From: Planctomycetota bacterium
Lineage (GTDB): Bacteria > Planctomycetota > Planctomycetia > Isosphaerales > Isosphaeraceae
Assembly: GCA_021778575.1 (NCBI GenBank)
Contig: JAJYCH010000117.1
Coordinates: forward strand, 1-9,359
Length of the DNA stretch: 9,359 bases
Direction of reading: 5' to 3'
Every line of letters starts with the position of its first letter. Within the stretch, counting starts at the first letter, position 1. Below the pieces are notes generated by a model, which saw nothing but the letters and a program-made list of their open reading frames with translations, was not told where the DNA came from and ran no database searches. The translations under genes and the position numbers were made by a program. Of the stretch, positions 1 through 6,998 are shown piece by piece.

Positions 1-2339
1 ATCTGCCAGAGCGGTAGGACCGGCAACTCGTCACGACATTCGCGATCAATCTGGATCGCGATCGCGCGGGCCGAGGTCGTCTCCGGAGCCCGATCGAGCT
101 GGATCAGCAGTTGCAAGATGCGCGGGCTTGCCGCCGACGCCATCGCATCGGCCACCGGCGGGGCGTCGTAACCGGGCAGAAGCAGCGGCCCGGCATCCTG
201 GAGCGGTTCGTCGGGGCGACTCGAACGGTAGGCCAGATCGAACTTCCTGCCGGCGTGAAGCTCGTTTTCGAGGTCGGACTCACCCCGTTCGATCAGTTGG
301 ATGGTCACGCCCACCAGAGCAAACGCCTCGACCAGTTTCAAGCAGACGGCGCGGGCCTCGGCGATCGCGGGATATTCCAGGGTCAGCTTGATCGGGTTGC
401 CGCCCAGTTCTTTCTTCGCCGCCGCGACCAGCCCCCTGGCCAGGAGCGGCCGATATTCGAGGGGATCGACGTCCGCCGCGTCGACGAAGCTACCCCGGAC
501 AAACGGTCCATCGGCCACGGTATTCTTCTCGTCGAGAGGTCGACGGAGGACGACCTCTTCGAGCAAGGTCTTGCGGTCGATCGCCATCGAGAGAGCCCGG
601 CGGAGCTTGCGGTTCCGGAGCGCGGGGTTCCGGCCATCGAGAGCGATCCGGTGGACGCTCGGCGTCGAGTACCGCCCGACCTTCACAAGGTCGGTCATCC
701 TTGAGAGTTCGTTCAGACGCTCGGGTGGGAGATGTTCCAGCAGCGCGATATCGCCCCGGATCAGGGCCTCGATCGATCCGGCCGGGTTGGTGTAGCGAAC
801 CTCGCGAATCCGTTTCACGCGTAAGGTCTCACCAGCCGATTCGGTCGCGACCGAGTGCAGCAAGGTTGTCGAGTCGCTCGACGATTCCCAGACGTAGGGA
901 CCGTCGCCGACCGGCTTGCGCTTCTTGCCCAGCGAAGAGACCCAGCCATCGCTGGCCGCGTGAGCCGGACCGACCGGGCCGAGCAACCATGCCTCCAGCT
1001 TCATGCTCGGGCGGGTCAGCCGGACGTTCAGGTGGGTTTCATCGATCGCCTCGACCCGTTCGAGCAGGTCCGCCCAGCGGGCGATGTAACCGGGGGAGGC
1101 GGGCAAGGCTCGATCCGCCATCGACCGGGCCACGTCGATCGCCGTCACCGGCCGGGAACCGTCCGACCAGACCGGACCGGGCTTCAACGTGATCTTCAAG
1201 CCCCGGCCGAGTTCCACGATTTGCAGGTTCGACAGAAGCTGCCCGGTCAACTCTCCCCGGGTGGCTGCCTCGGTGTCGCTCGCCAGAAGCGGGAGGTAGA
1301 GCAGGCGCGAAACGCGCTCCGACGCCGGAGTGGCCGGGAACGGGCCAACGGGCTCGGCAAGGGCGGCGACGGCGACGGTCAGCGTCGGCTCGTTCCGGAA
1401 CGCCTCGCGATAAGCGGCTTCAAGACCGTCGTAATCCGGCCAGATCCGCGCGGCCTCGGCCAACCGGTCGACCCGGTCCGACGGACTCGATTTCGCCGCC
1501 TGGTCGATCAAAACCTTGGCCCGGCCGACGAGTTTATTCCGCGTGGCCCGGACCTCGAAGTGATTCGGCGCGGCGTGCTCCAGTTCGTTGAGGAGCCGGC
1601 GAGCGACCAGAAAATCACCCGCCTCGATCGCTTTTTCCATCCGCTTCGCGTAAGTGCTGGCCAGCCGGTCGGCCAGTCCCGGATAGTCGGGCTGGCGGGC
1701 GTGGAGATCGGCCAGGAGCCGGAGGCCGCGCGCGCTATCGTCGATCAGCGCGTTCGATCCCTCGTCGTACAGGAGCCGGTTGACCCGTTCATCGAGCCCT
1801 TTCCAGTTCGGGTCGCGCGATTTGACCAGCAAGTAACGCTCGAACGCCCGGGTAAAGTCTCCTTCACGGACCAGCTTATCTCCTTCGGCCAGGAGCATGT
1901 CTTCAAAATATTCGACGCTCTTGATCGATCCTCGCTTGGTCTTGAAGTCGCGGATCTCGCCATCCATCAGGTGAATCGGGATGAACTGCTCGGCTTCCTC
2001 GGGTTCTTTCTTGCTGAACGGGTCGTTTCGCTTCGGCTTGTCCCCTTCGAGGTCGGCCAGCGACTTCTTTTTCTTGGTATCGAGTGGCGGGAGCGGACGT
2101 GTCGTCAGCGGCTCGATCTCGAAGACCGCGTTATCGATCAGGGTGATCCGGTCGAACGGCGGCGTCTTCATCAGGTCGGTCGAACGAGGCTTGACGTTCG
2201 CGTTCGGCAGAGGCGGCGGCGGCTGATAATTCTGCCCCAGGGCAGCCGTTGCCTGCACGGCCACGAGAGCCATCGCCAGCGTGCAGAGGCTGGCGATCGG
2301 TTGGCGGCGGCGGCAAAGATCGGGTCGAACCATCGTCAT
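1..2339 (-). CDS. Exported TPR-like protein fused to a family-5 extracellular solute-binding domain (3' end cut by window edge)
   Basis: The open frame runs for about 779 codons and leaves the window before its stop. Residues 1-35 look like a signal peptide: basic RRR at 10-12, a hydrophobic core at about 15-34, and likely cleavage after ALG35. No lipobox cysteine follows, so it is probably soluble and periplasmic rather than a lipoprotein. A Pro-rich and Lys-rich linker follows, then helical TPR-like repeats at about 143-310. From about residue 315 the protein matches SBP_bac_5, the binding-protein family of oligopeptide/nickel ABC importers: VWSDGSRPVTAIDVARS near 390, GDGPYVWES near 480, and RRALSMAIDRKTLLEEVVL near 590. 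Perhaps 50-100 C-terminal residues are missing. The start at 2339 overlaps the upstream stop as ATGA and has GGAG 10 nt upstream; the alternative ATG at 2333 is spaced worse. No permease or ATPase gene is visible, so binding without transport is possible. The family call is firm; the ligand is unknown. Confidence 0.85.
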   Translation of the reverse strand, partial: MTMVRPDLCRRRQPIASLCTLAMALVAVQATAALGQNYQPPPPLPNANVKPRSTDLMKTPPFDRITLIDNAVFEIEPLTTRPLPPLDTKKKKSLADLEGDKPKRNDPFSKKEPEEAEQFIPIHLMDGEIRDFKTKRGSIKSVEYFEDMLLAEGDKLVREGDFTRAFERYLLVKSRDPNWKGLDERVNRLLYDEGSNALIDDSARGLRLLADLHARQPDYPGLADRLASTYAKRMEKAIEAGDFLVARRLLNELEHAAPNHFEVRATRNKLVGRAKVLIDQAAKSSPSDRVDRLAEAARIWPDYDGLEAAYREAFRNEPTLTVAVAALAEPVGPFPATPASERVSRLLYLPLLASDTEAATRGELTGQLLSNLQIVELGRGLKITLKPGPVWSDGSRPVTAIDVARSMADRALPASPGYIARWADLLERVEAIDETHLNVRLTRPSMKLEAWLLGPVGPAHAASDGWVSSLGKKRKPVGDGPYVWESSSDSTTLLHSVATESAGETLRVKRIREVRYTNPAGSIEALIRGDIALLEHLPPERLNELSRMTDLVKVGRYSTPSVHRIALDGRNPALRNRKLRRALSMAIDRKTLLEEVVLRRPLDEKNTVADGPFVRGSFVDAADVDPLEYRPLLARGLVAAAKKELGGNPIKLTLEYPAIAEARAVCLKLVEAFALVGVTIQLIERGESDLENELHAGRKFDLAYRSSRPDEPLQDAGPLLLPGYDAPPVADAMASAASPRILQLLIQLDRAPETTSARAIAIQIDRECRDELPVLPLWQ
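2336..2339 (-). other. ATGA stop/start overlap (translational coupling site)
   Basis: The TGA of the FHA/propeller gene overlaps the ATG of the TPR/solute-binding gene. GGAG sits 10 nt upstream of the ATG, within the last codons of the FHA/propeller gene. This decides 2339 over the ATG six bases further in and indicates that the two proteins are made from one message. Confidence 0.8.
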
Positions 2340-5300
2340 GGTTTGCGCTCTCCCGACGACTCGAGAACCTTCTTATCAACCAGTCGCAAGCTGCCGACTC
2401 CGCTGGGGACGACCAGTTCCGGCCCGGCCGAGAGCGGTCCGCCAGCAGGCAGGAAGTCGAGATTGGTCACCGACTGCGCGGTTCCGTTGGCCATCGAGAA
2501 CCGCTGGAGCGAGCCATCGCGGCCGAGGAACCAGGCCGATTCATCGAGAACCGCGGGAGGTCCGACCGTGATCGTGTCGCGAAGCTTCGCCCCCCAGAGC
2601 TTTCTCCCGTCCGGCGCGAAGGTGAGGATGTTCCCCGCCGAGTCGGCGACGAACACATGGTCGGCCACGACAACCGGTCCGAGCAGCCGGGTTGCTTCGA
2701 GCGTCCAGCTTCCTTGAGGCCCCAGGTCACGCGCGGCGAGCGAGCGGACCTTGCCGTCGGTCGTGACCACCAGGACCGACGAACCGGTCGAGGCCGGATC
2801 GGCGGCGAGCGGCTTGTCGAGCCGGAATTCGGCCGTCACGATCACCCGGGGACGCCCCGTCGGGTCCACGGCCACGCGTCGAAGCGTCGCCTCGGAATCC
2901 GCCAGCGCCACGGCGTCCCCTTCGAGCAGAACGGGGGTTCGCCACTGGATCAGTTTCGATCGATCGAACGGCGGCACGTACGGGTCGGCCGTGGCGACGC
3001 CGGTCCTCGGGTCGATCAGATAGACCCGGCCGTCCGCTCCCGGAATGAGCAGATTCTTGCCGAGCGCGACCAGTGTCGTCGCAATCGGCGCGGGAAGTTC
3101 GACCGTCTTGAAGTCGGGAGTGTCGGCCCGGACGAGGATCTTGCTGGTCCCGACCTCGGGAACGATCACCGAGGCTCCGTCGATCTCCAGCCGCTGGAGG
3201 ATCGACGTCGGCAGCCGGAAGACTCCGGGCCGAGGCAAGGGCTGTTCGATGAAGCCGCCGGTCTTCAGCGCCGCGGCATCGATCGACAGGTTGCGACCGT
3301 CAGCGGCCAGGGTGCTCAGCGCGTCGCCGGTGGTCGAACCGACCAGGCTGACCGGCCACGCCGATCCGAGGACGGTTCGCCAGCGGACCTGCCCCGAGAT
3401 CGGGTCCACGCCCCAGAGCGAGGTCCCCGGGCCTTCATCGTGTTTCTGGACCAGAACCAGGAGCCGGTCGAACGGCTGCGGCGGGGCCAGCGCGGGGCCG
3501 GCATCCCCCAGGGTCCAGGCCGAGGTGAACCGCCCGTGTTCGAGGTCGAGCTCGAACCGACCGGAGTGCGACGAGGCGAGCCAGAGGTCGCGATCGGTCT
3601 TGGTGAACGAGAACGATGGCCCCTCGTTTTCCAGACCTGGCGCCGCCCGCGCAATGGTCGTGAACGGCGTCTTGGCGTCGTAGAGTCCGATCGCGTAAGC
3701 GATCAGCTCCCCTCGGTCGCTGCTCGACCAGATCACCGAGCCCGAGGTGGCCGGAGTTGACCGGGTCCAGCCTGAGACCGGCAATTCCTGGACTTCCTTG
3801 AGCTTGGTCCCGGCCTCATCAATCACGAAGACCCGCCAGCGTCCCTTATCGATGGTCGAATTCTCGGGTAAGACGTAGTACCGACCGACTCGCGCGGGGG
3901 GGCAGACGACCGAGCCCAACTGATGGCCGATGTATTCGACGGCGACACAGTTCAACGGGTCAAGACCGACAATGAAGAGGCAGTCCTCCTCGGCCAGCAG
4001 GTAGAGATGGGTGACCGAGTCGTCGGCGACGGGGGTTCTCGCCAGCTTCCGGCCAAGCTTCAAGGTCCCTCGGATCGCTCCCGAGGCCAGGTCGATCTGA
4101 AGGAGCCGACCATCGAGCGTCGGCTGATAAACCTGGTTGCCGAGCACCAGCGGAGCGTCGCCCACCAGTCCGCCAATCTCCTGCCGCCAGAGCAGAGCGC
4201 CGGTTCGCCCGTCGAGACGGACCAGTTCGCTCGTCCGGGTGTCGAAGAGGATCACCGTCGGGGGTGATCCCGGAACGCTCAGCGGCGGGAACGGAGCACT
4301 CTGGCCATACGGAGCCTGCCATCGGGGCGAGCCCGTCGCCGAATCGACGGCGAACAGCGAGCCATCGGCGAACGCATAAGCGAACGGTCCGTTGGCCGAC
4401 GCCGCGGCCTTGCCCGGTTCGAGCCGGAGGACCAGGCTAGTGGTCGGTCCCAGCGGGTCATGTCTGGGCTCGGTCAGTCCGGGTCGGCCCGATGGGTCGA
4501 AGCTGACCGCTTTTTGAATCTGTTCGTTGGCCTGGAGCAGTCGGCTGCTCAGCTCTTTATCGACCGCCAGTTCGGGGTAGCGACGGATCAGCGAGTCACG
4601 CGAGGCATACGTCTGCGCGGGCTTGCCGCCTTTCAACCCGGCGTCCATCGCGGCGATCGCCGCGGCGCGATCCTTGTTCTTGCGGATCGCCAGGCGGGCC
4701 TTTTCGAGCGTGGCGGGAATCTTCGACTTCTCGATCAGAGCATCGGCCGTCGGCCCGACAATCTTGGCGTGGAGCTGAACCGCCGACTCGGCCTCGGCCA
4801 GCCCTTTGGGATCGGCGACCTCGGCCGCCCGAGCCGCCAATCCTTCGGCAATCTTGCGCAGTTCTTCGCCGAGATCGACGCTCGAATCTCTGTATTCGGG
4901 AATCTGGCCGACATCCTCGACCATCGCTCGGGCTTCGATCAGCCCCGCGCCCCAGGACGTTCCCACGGCGCCCGTATGCTGGCGAACCTTCGCGAACGCT
5001 CGAAGAACCCGGGCCTTGTTGGCCCGTTTTTCGGAGGGATTGGACGCGAGAAAGACGTCGAACCCCTTGATCGCGTTCAGATAGTTGCCCGCCTCCATGT
5101 CGTCGCTGGCCACCTGGTACTGGTGCGACGCGTTGACCTGCGTGATCCACGAATAAAGCGCGTAGCTCGTGCCCAGCAAGATCCCGATCACCACGACCAG
5201 GCCGATCACGATCGGCGATCCGGCGATCCGGTCATCACCGGGCGCTCGCTCGAAGGACCGGAAGAGACCCCGAGCCAGACCCTTGGCGGTCGGCTTGGGC

Positions 5301-5947
5301 ACCTGCGGCTTGGTTTCGGGGGTCTTGCCCTTGTCCTTCACTTGGTCCTTCGACTTGCGTTTCTTCGAGTGGGTGGACGACTCGTCGTCGCTGTCGTCCG
5401 CCTCGCCGAGATCCGCCAGGTCGCCGGCGTCGAGCCCTCGCGATCGACTGGACCGACCCCGTTTGAGGGGATTCTCGGGCGTCCCTTCCTTTGGTTTCGG
5501 AGCCGGTCGAGCCGGTGATTCTTCGAGCGACGGCGGCGCCATTTCCATCCGGTGGTAATCGGCCGGCGACTGACCCGGACGGGCGGGGGCCGATCCGGTC
5601 GTTCGGGTCCGAGGCGTCTCGCGAACCGTGGTCTTTTCGCCGTGTTCGGGGCCATCCTCGGTGCTCAGGAGGAAGATCCGGCAATGGCCGAGGCGAACCT
5701 CGTCGCCTTGTTGCAGGCTTTTCGAGCGGACCTGGACGCCGTTGACTTCAACGAAGGGAACTTCCGGGGAGGCGTCGACCTTGAACCGGCCTTGTTTCCA
5801 GCGAATCCGGCAGTGGAACGGCTGGAGTCCCGGGGCCTGGAGGACCACGTCGCACATCGGGTCCGAGCCGAACATCACCGGGTTGTCGTGAGAGATCCGA
5901 ACGCGCCGGACCTGGTTTCGCCCGTCGTGGATTTCGAGGATGGCCAT
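2336..5947 (-). CDS. FHA-like domain, transmembrane, TPR-like and PQQ-like beta-propeller protein (1203 aa)
   Basis: Domains in order are as follows. An FHA-like fold spans about residues 13-94, with a FGSDPMCDVVL strand, H45, the V68-N69-G70 turn and GDEVRLG at 81-87. A disordered linker at about 95-230 carries an acidic block (DLADLGEADDSDDE) next to a Lys/Arg block. One membrane span lies at about 243-268 (core IVIGLVVVIGILLG). A helical TPR-like stretch lies at about 275-480. A PQQ-like propeller fills about 500-1195, with blade motifs such as FAVDSATGSPRW, VRLDGRTGALLW, LWGVDPISGQVRW and VYLIDPRTG. The basic linker before the span suggests FHA inside and propeller outside. The start at 5947 is the first possible one, because an in-frame TGA lies 9 nt upstream; its ribosome site is weak (GGAG about 14 nt away). 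The stop overlaps the next start. The propeller is more likely a binding scaffold than a quinoprotein dehydrogenase, because no leader peptide or cytochrome domain is seen. Confidence 0.9.
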   Translation of the reverse strand: MAILEIHDGRNQVRRVRISHDNPVMFGSDPMCDVVLQAPGLQPFHCRIRWKQGRFKVDASPEVPFVEVNGVQVRSKSLQQGDEVRLGHCRIFLLSTEDGPEHGEKTTVRETPRTRTTGSAPARPGQSPADYHRMEMAPPSLEESPARPAPKPKEGTPENPLKRGRSSRSRGLDAGDLADLGEADDSDDESSTHSKKRKSKDQVKDKGKTPETKPQVPKPTAKGLARGLFRSFERAPGDDRIAGSPIVIGLVVVIGILLGTSYALYSWITQVNASHQYQVASDDMEAGNYLNAIKGFDVFLASNPSEKRANKARVLRAFAKVRQHTGAVGTSWGAGLIEARAMVEDVGQIPEYRDSSVDLGEELRKIAEGLAARAAEVADPKGLAEAESAVQLHAKIVGPTADALIEKSKIPATLEKARLAIRKNKDRAAAIAAMDAGLKGGKPAQTYASRDSLIRRYPELAVDKELSSRLLQANEQIQKAVSFDPSGRPGLTEPRHDPLGPTTSLVLRLEPGKAAASANGPFAYAFADGSLFAVDSATGSPRWQAPYGQSAPFPPLSVPGSPPTVILFDTRTSELVRLDGRTGALLWRQEIGGLVGDAPLVLGNQVYQPTLDGRLLQIDLASGAIRGTLKLGRKLARTPVADDSVTHLYLLAEEDCLFIVGLDPLNCVAVEYIGHQLGSVVCPPARVGRYYVLPENSTIDKGRWRVFVIDEAGTKLKEVQELPVSGWTRSTPATSGSVIWSSSDRGELIAYAIGLYDAKTPFTTIARAAPGLENEGPSFSFTKTDRDLWLASSHSGRFELDLEHGRFTSAWTLGDAGPALAPPQPFDRLLVLVQKHDEGPGTSLWGVDPISGQVRWRTVLGSAWPVSLVGSTTGDALSTLAADGRNLSIDAAALKTGGFIEQPLPRPGVFRLPTSILQRLEIDGASVIVPEVGTSKILVRADTPDFKTVELPAPIATTLVALGKNLLIPGADGRVYLIDPRTGVATADPYVPPFDRSKLIQWRTPVLLEGDAVALADSEATLRRVAVDPTGRPRVIVTAEFRLDKPLAADPASTGSSVLVVTTDGKVRSLAARDLGPQGSWTLEATRLLGPVVVADHVFVADSAGNILTFAPDGRKLWGAKLRDTITVGPPAVLDESAWFLGRDGSLQRFSMANGTAQSVTNLDFLPAGGPLSAGPELVVPSGVGSLRLVDKKVLESSGERKP

Positions 5948-6026
5948 GACTGGTCAAGGATCTCCGAGGACAATCGGCGGAGGAGAGGAGATGACCGACG
6001 GTCGGGGGATATGGATGAAAGGGAAG
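5948..6026 (-). other. 79-bp gap within the cluster, no clear signal
   Basis: The gap lies between the membrane-protein stop and the FHA-protein start. On the minus strand it is pyrimidine-rich in the middle (CTCCTCTCCTCC) and holds only a weak GGAG about 14 nt before the ATG. A short palindrome CCGACGGTCGG is present, but its centre is too small to form a useful hairpin and no T-run follows. Nothing here argues for transcription ending, so the two gene pairs probably belong to one operon; an internal promoter cannot be ruled out. Confidence 0.5.
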
Positions 6027-6998
6027 TCAGCGGAGGTAATCTTGCGAGAGCACTTCAAACGCGTAGCCGTTCCCGGAGGGGACCACCCCGAACCGGGTGT
6101 TACGGATCTCGGCCGGCTGTTTCCCTTTGTAACGCACCTCAAGCTGTTCGAGAATCGACTCGGTCCGGGGCGAATAGAACTGGAAGATGACGCCCTCGCC
6201 AACCTGAAGGTCGGCCTTGCTCAGCAGCGCGATGTCCGACTCCTTTCGACCCTGGCCGCGCCAGACGAAGAAGAGGCGCTTGTCGTCGGAGCCCGAGCCG
6301 GTCCGCTTGGTCGGCCGGACCTGCGAGAAATTCGACACATAAACAAGCTGATTACCGACGATGATGGCGAGTTCGACGCCGAACGCGTCGAGCTGGCGGG
6401 CGTATTCGTCGGCGGTCTGGCCGGTCTTGTAGAGAATGCTCCAGCGGTCTTCACGACGGACGCCACCATCGCCGGGGCCGAAGCCGTAGCCGGGGCCGCC
6501 GGTCCCGATCTTCGAGCTTCGCTTGCCGGTCGCCGTCCGGCCGCCGGTGGGCATGACCTGCGAGACGTCGACCTCGGAGAGGTTCTGACCGGCTTCCATC
6601 ACCGTATCGAGCATCGCCGCCGGTCGAGCCTCGACCGATGGCTCCTCGAACTCGGTCGCCTCTTCCTGGTTGTTTGACGCTTTGTCGGCTGTTTCACCGC
6701 CGGCGACATTGATTTCCTCGACGCTGGCGACCTTGCCCTCGGGAACTCCACCGCCGCCACCGCTGACCTCGATCACCTCGATCGACTGGGTCACCCTCGA
6801 CTGGTAGGCCGAGGTCGTCGCGGCGATGATCGACAGCCAGCCGAACACCAGGAGCGCCCCCAGAACCACCGCCAGGAGCATCGACGAGACCCGGTCGTAA
6901 AGCGTTTCACCATAGATCTTCGCCGCGACCTCGGTCTCAACCTTGGCCCCTTCGGCCAGTTCCCGCCTGGCCGATTCTCGCTCGGTTGCCTGGCTCAT
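6027..6998 (-). CDS. Single-pass membrane protein with TonB-like layout, function unknown (323 aa)
   Basis: I do not recognise the family. The first 36 residues are charged and probably cytoplasmic. A single hydrophobic span lies at about 37-60 (core MLLAVVLGALLVFGWLSII). A long low-complexity region follows at about 70-185: a run of five glycines at 80-84, acidic EEATEFEEP near 112-120, then a Gly-rich GTGGPGYGFGPGDGG near 165-179. The C-terminal 140 residues look folded, with alternating strands and a helix (DEYARQLDAFGVELAIIVG, VGEGVIFQFYSP, LEQLEVRYKG). The order of short cytoplasmic tail, span, extended linker and C-terminal domain resembles TonB/TolA-type proteins, but no TonB motif is seen, so this is only an architectural comparison. 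The start overlaps the upstream stop as ATGA and has a strong GGAGG 5 nt upstream, which supports 6998 as the start. Confidence 0.85.
   Translation of the reverse strand: MSQATERESARRELAEGAKVETEVAAKIYGETLYDRVSSMLLAVVLGALLVFGWLSIIAATTSAYQSRVTQSIEVIEVSGGGGGVPEGKVASVEEINVAGGETADKASNNQEEATEFEEPSVEARPAAMLDTVMEAGQNLSEVDVSQVMPTGGRTATGKRSSKIGTGGPGYGFGPGDGGVRREDRWSILYKTGQTADEYARQLDAFGVELAIIVGNQLVYVSNFSQVRPTKRTGSGSDDKRLFFVWRGQGRKESDIALLSKADLQVGEGVIFQFYSPRTESILEQLEVRYKGKQPAEIRNTRFGVVPSGNGYAFEVLSQDYLR
6995..6998 (-). other. ATGA stop/start overlap (translational coupling site)
   Basis: The TGA that ends the PSR protein shares two bases with the ATG that starts the membrane protein. A GGAGG lies 5 nt upstream of the ATG inside the PSR coding end. 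This arrangement usually allows coupled translation by terminating ribosomes and implies that the two genes share one transcript. Confidence 0.85.

Noticed and set aside
855..2717. A 620-codon open frame on the plus strand opposite the solute-binding gene
   Set aside because: It is antisense to a gene with clear domain motifs and a signal peptide. Its translation is Arg-rich, low in pattern and matches no family. Long antisense frames are expected in high-GC DNA.
2249..3760. A 503-codon open frame on the plus strand opposite the propeller gene
   Set aside because: Same reasoning: antisense to a well-supported gene, with Arg/Gly/Pro-rich composition and no recognisable motif.
2336..4450. A PQQ-dependent dehydrogenase
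   Set aside because: The blade motifs are PQQ-like, but the domain is tethered to an FHA-like membrane protein and there is no cytochrome or typical dehydrogenase leader. A binding propeller is the safer reading.
4460..5518. A 352-codon plus-strand open frame opposite the FHA/TM region
   Set aside because: It mirrors the codon bias of the minus-strand gene and contains no domain I can identify.
5994..6004. Palindrome CCGACGGTCGG as a terminator
   Set aside because: The central spacer is a single base, so the full stem cannot fold, and no T-run follows on either strand.
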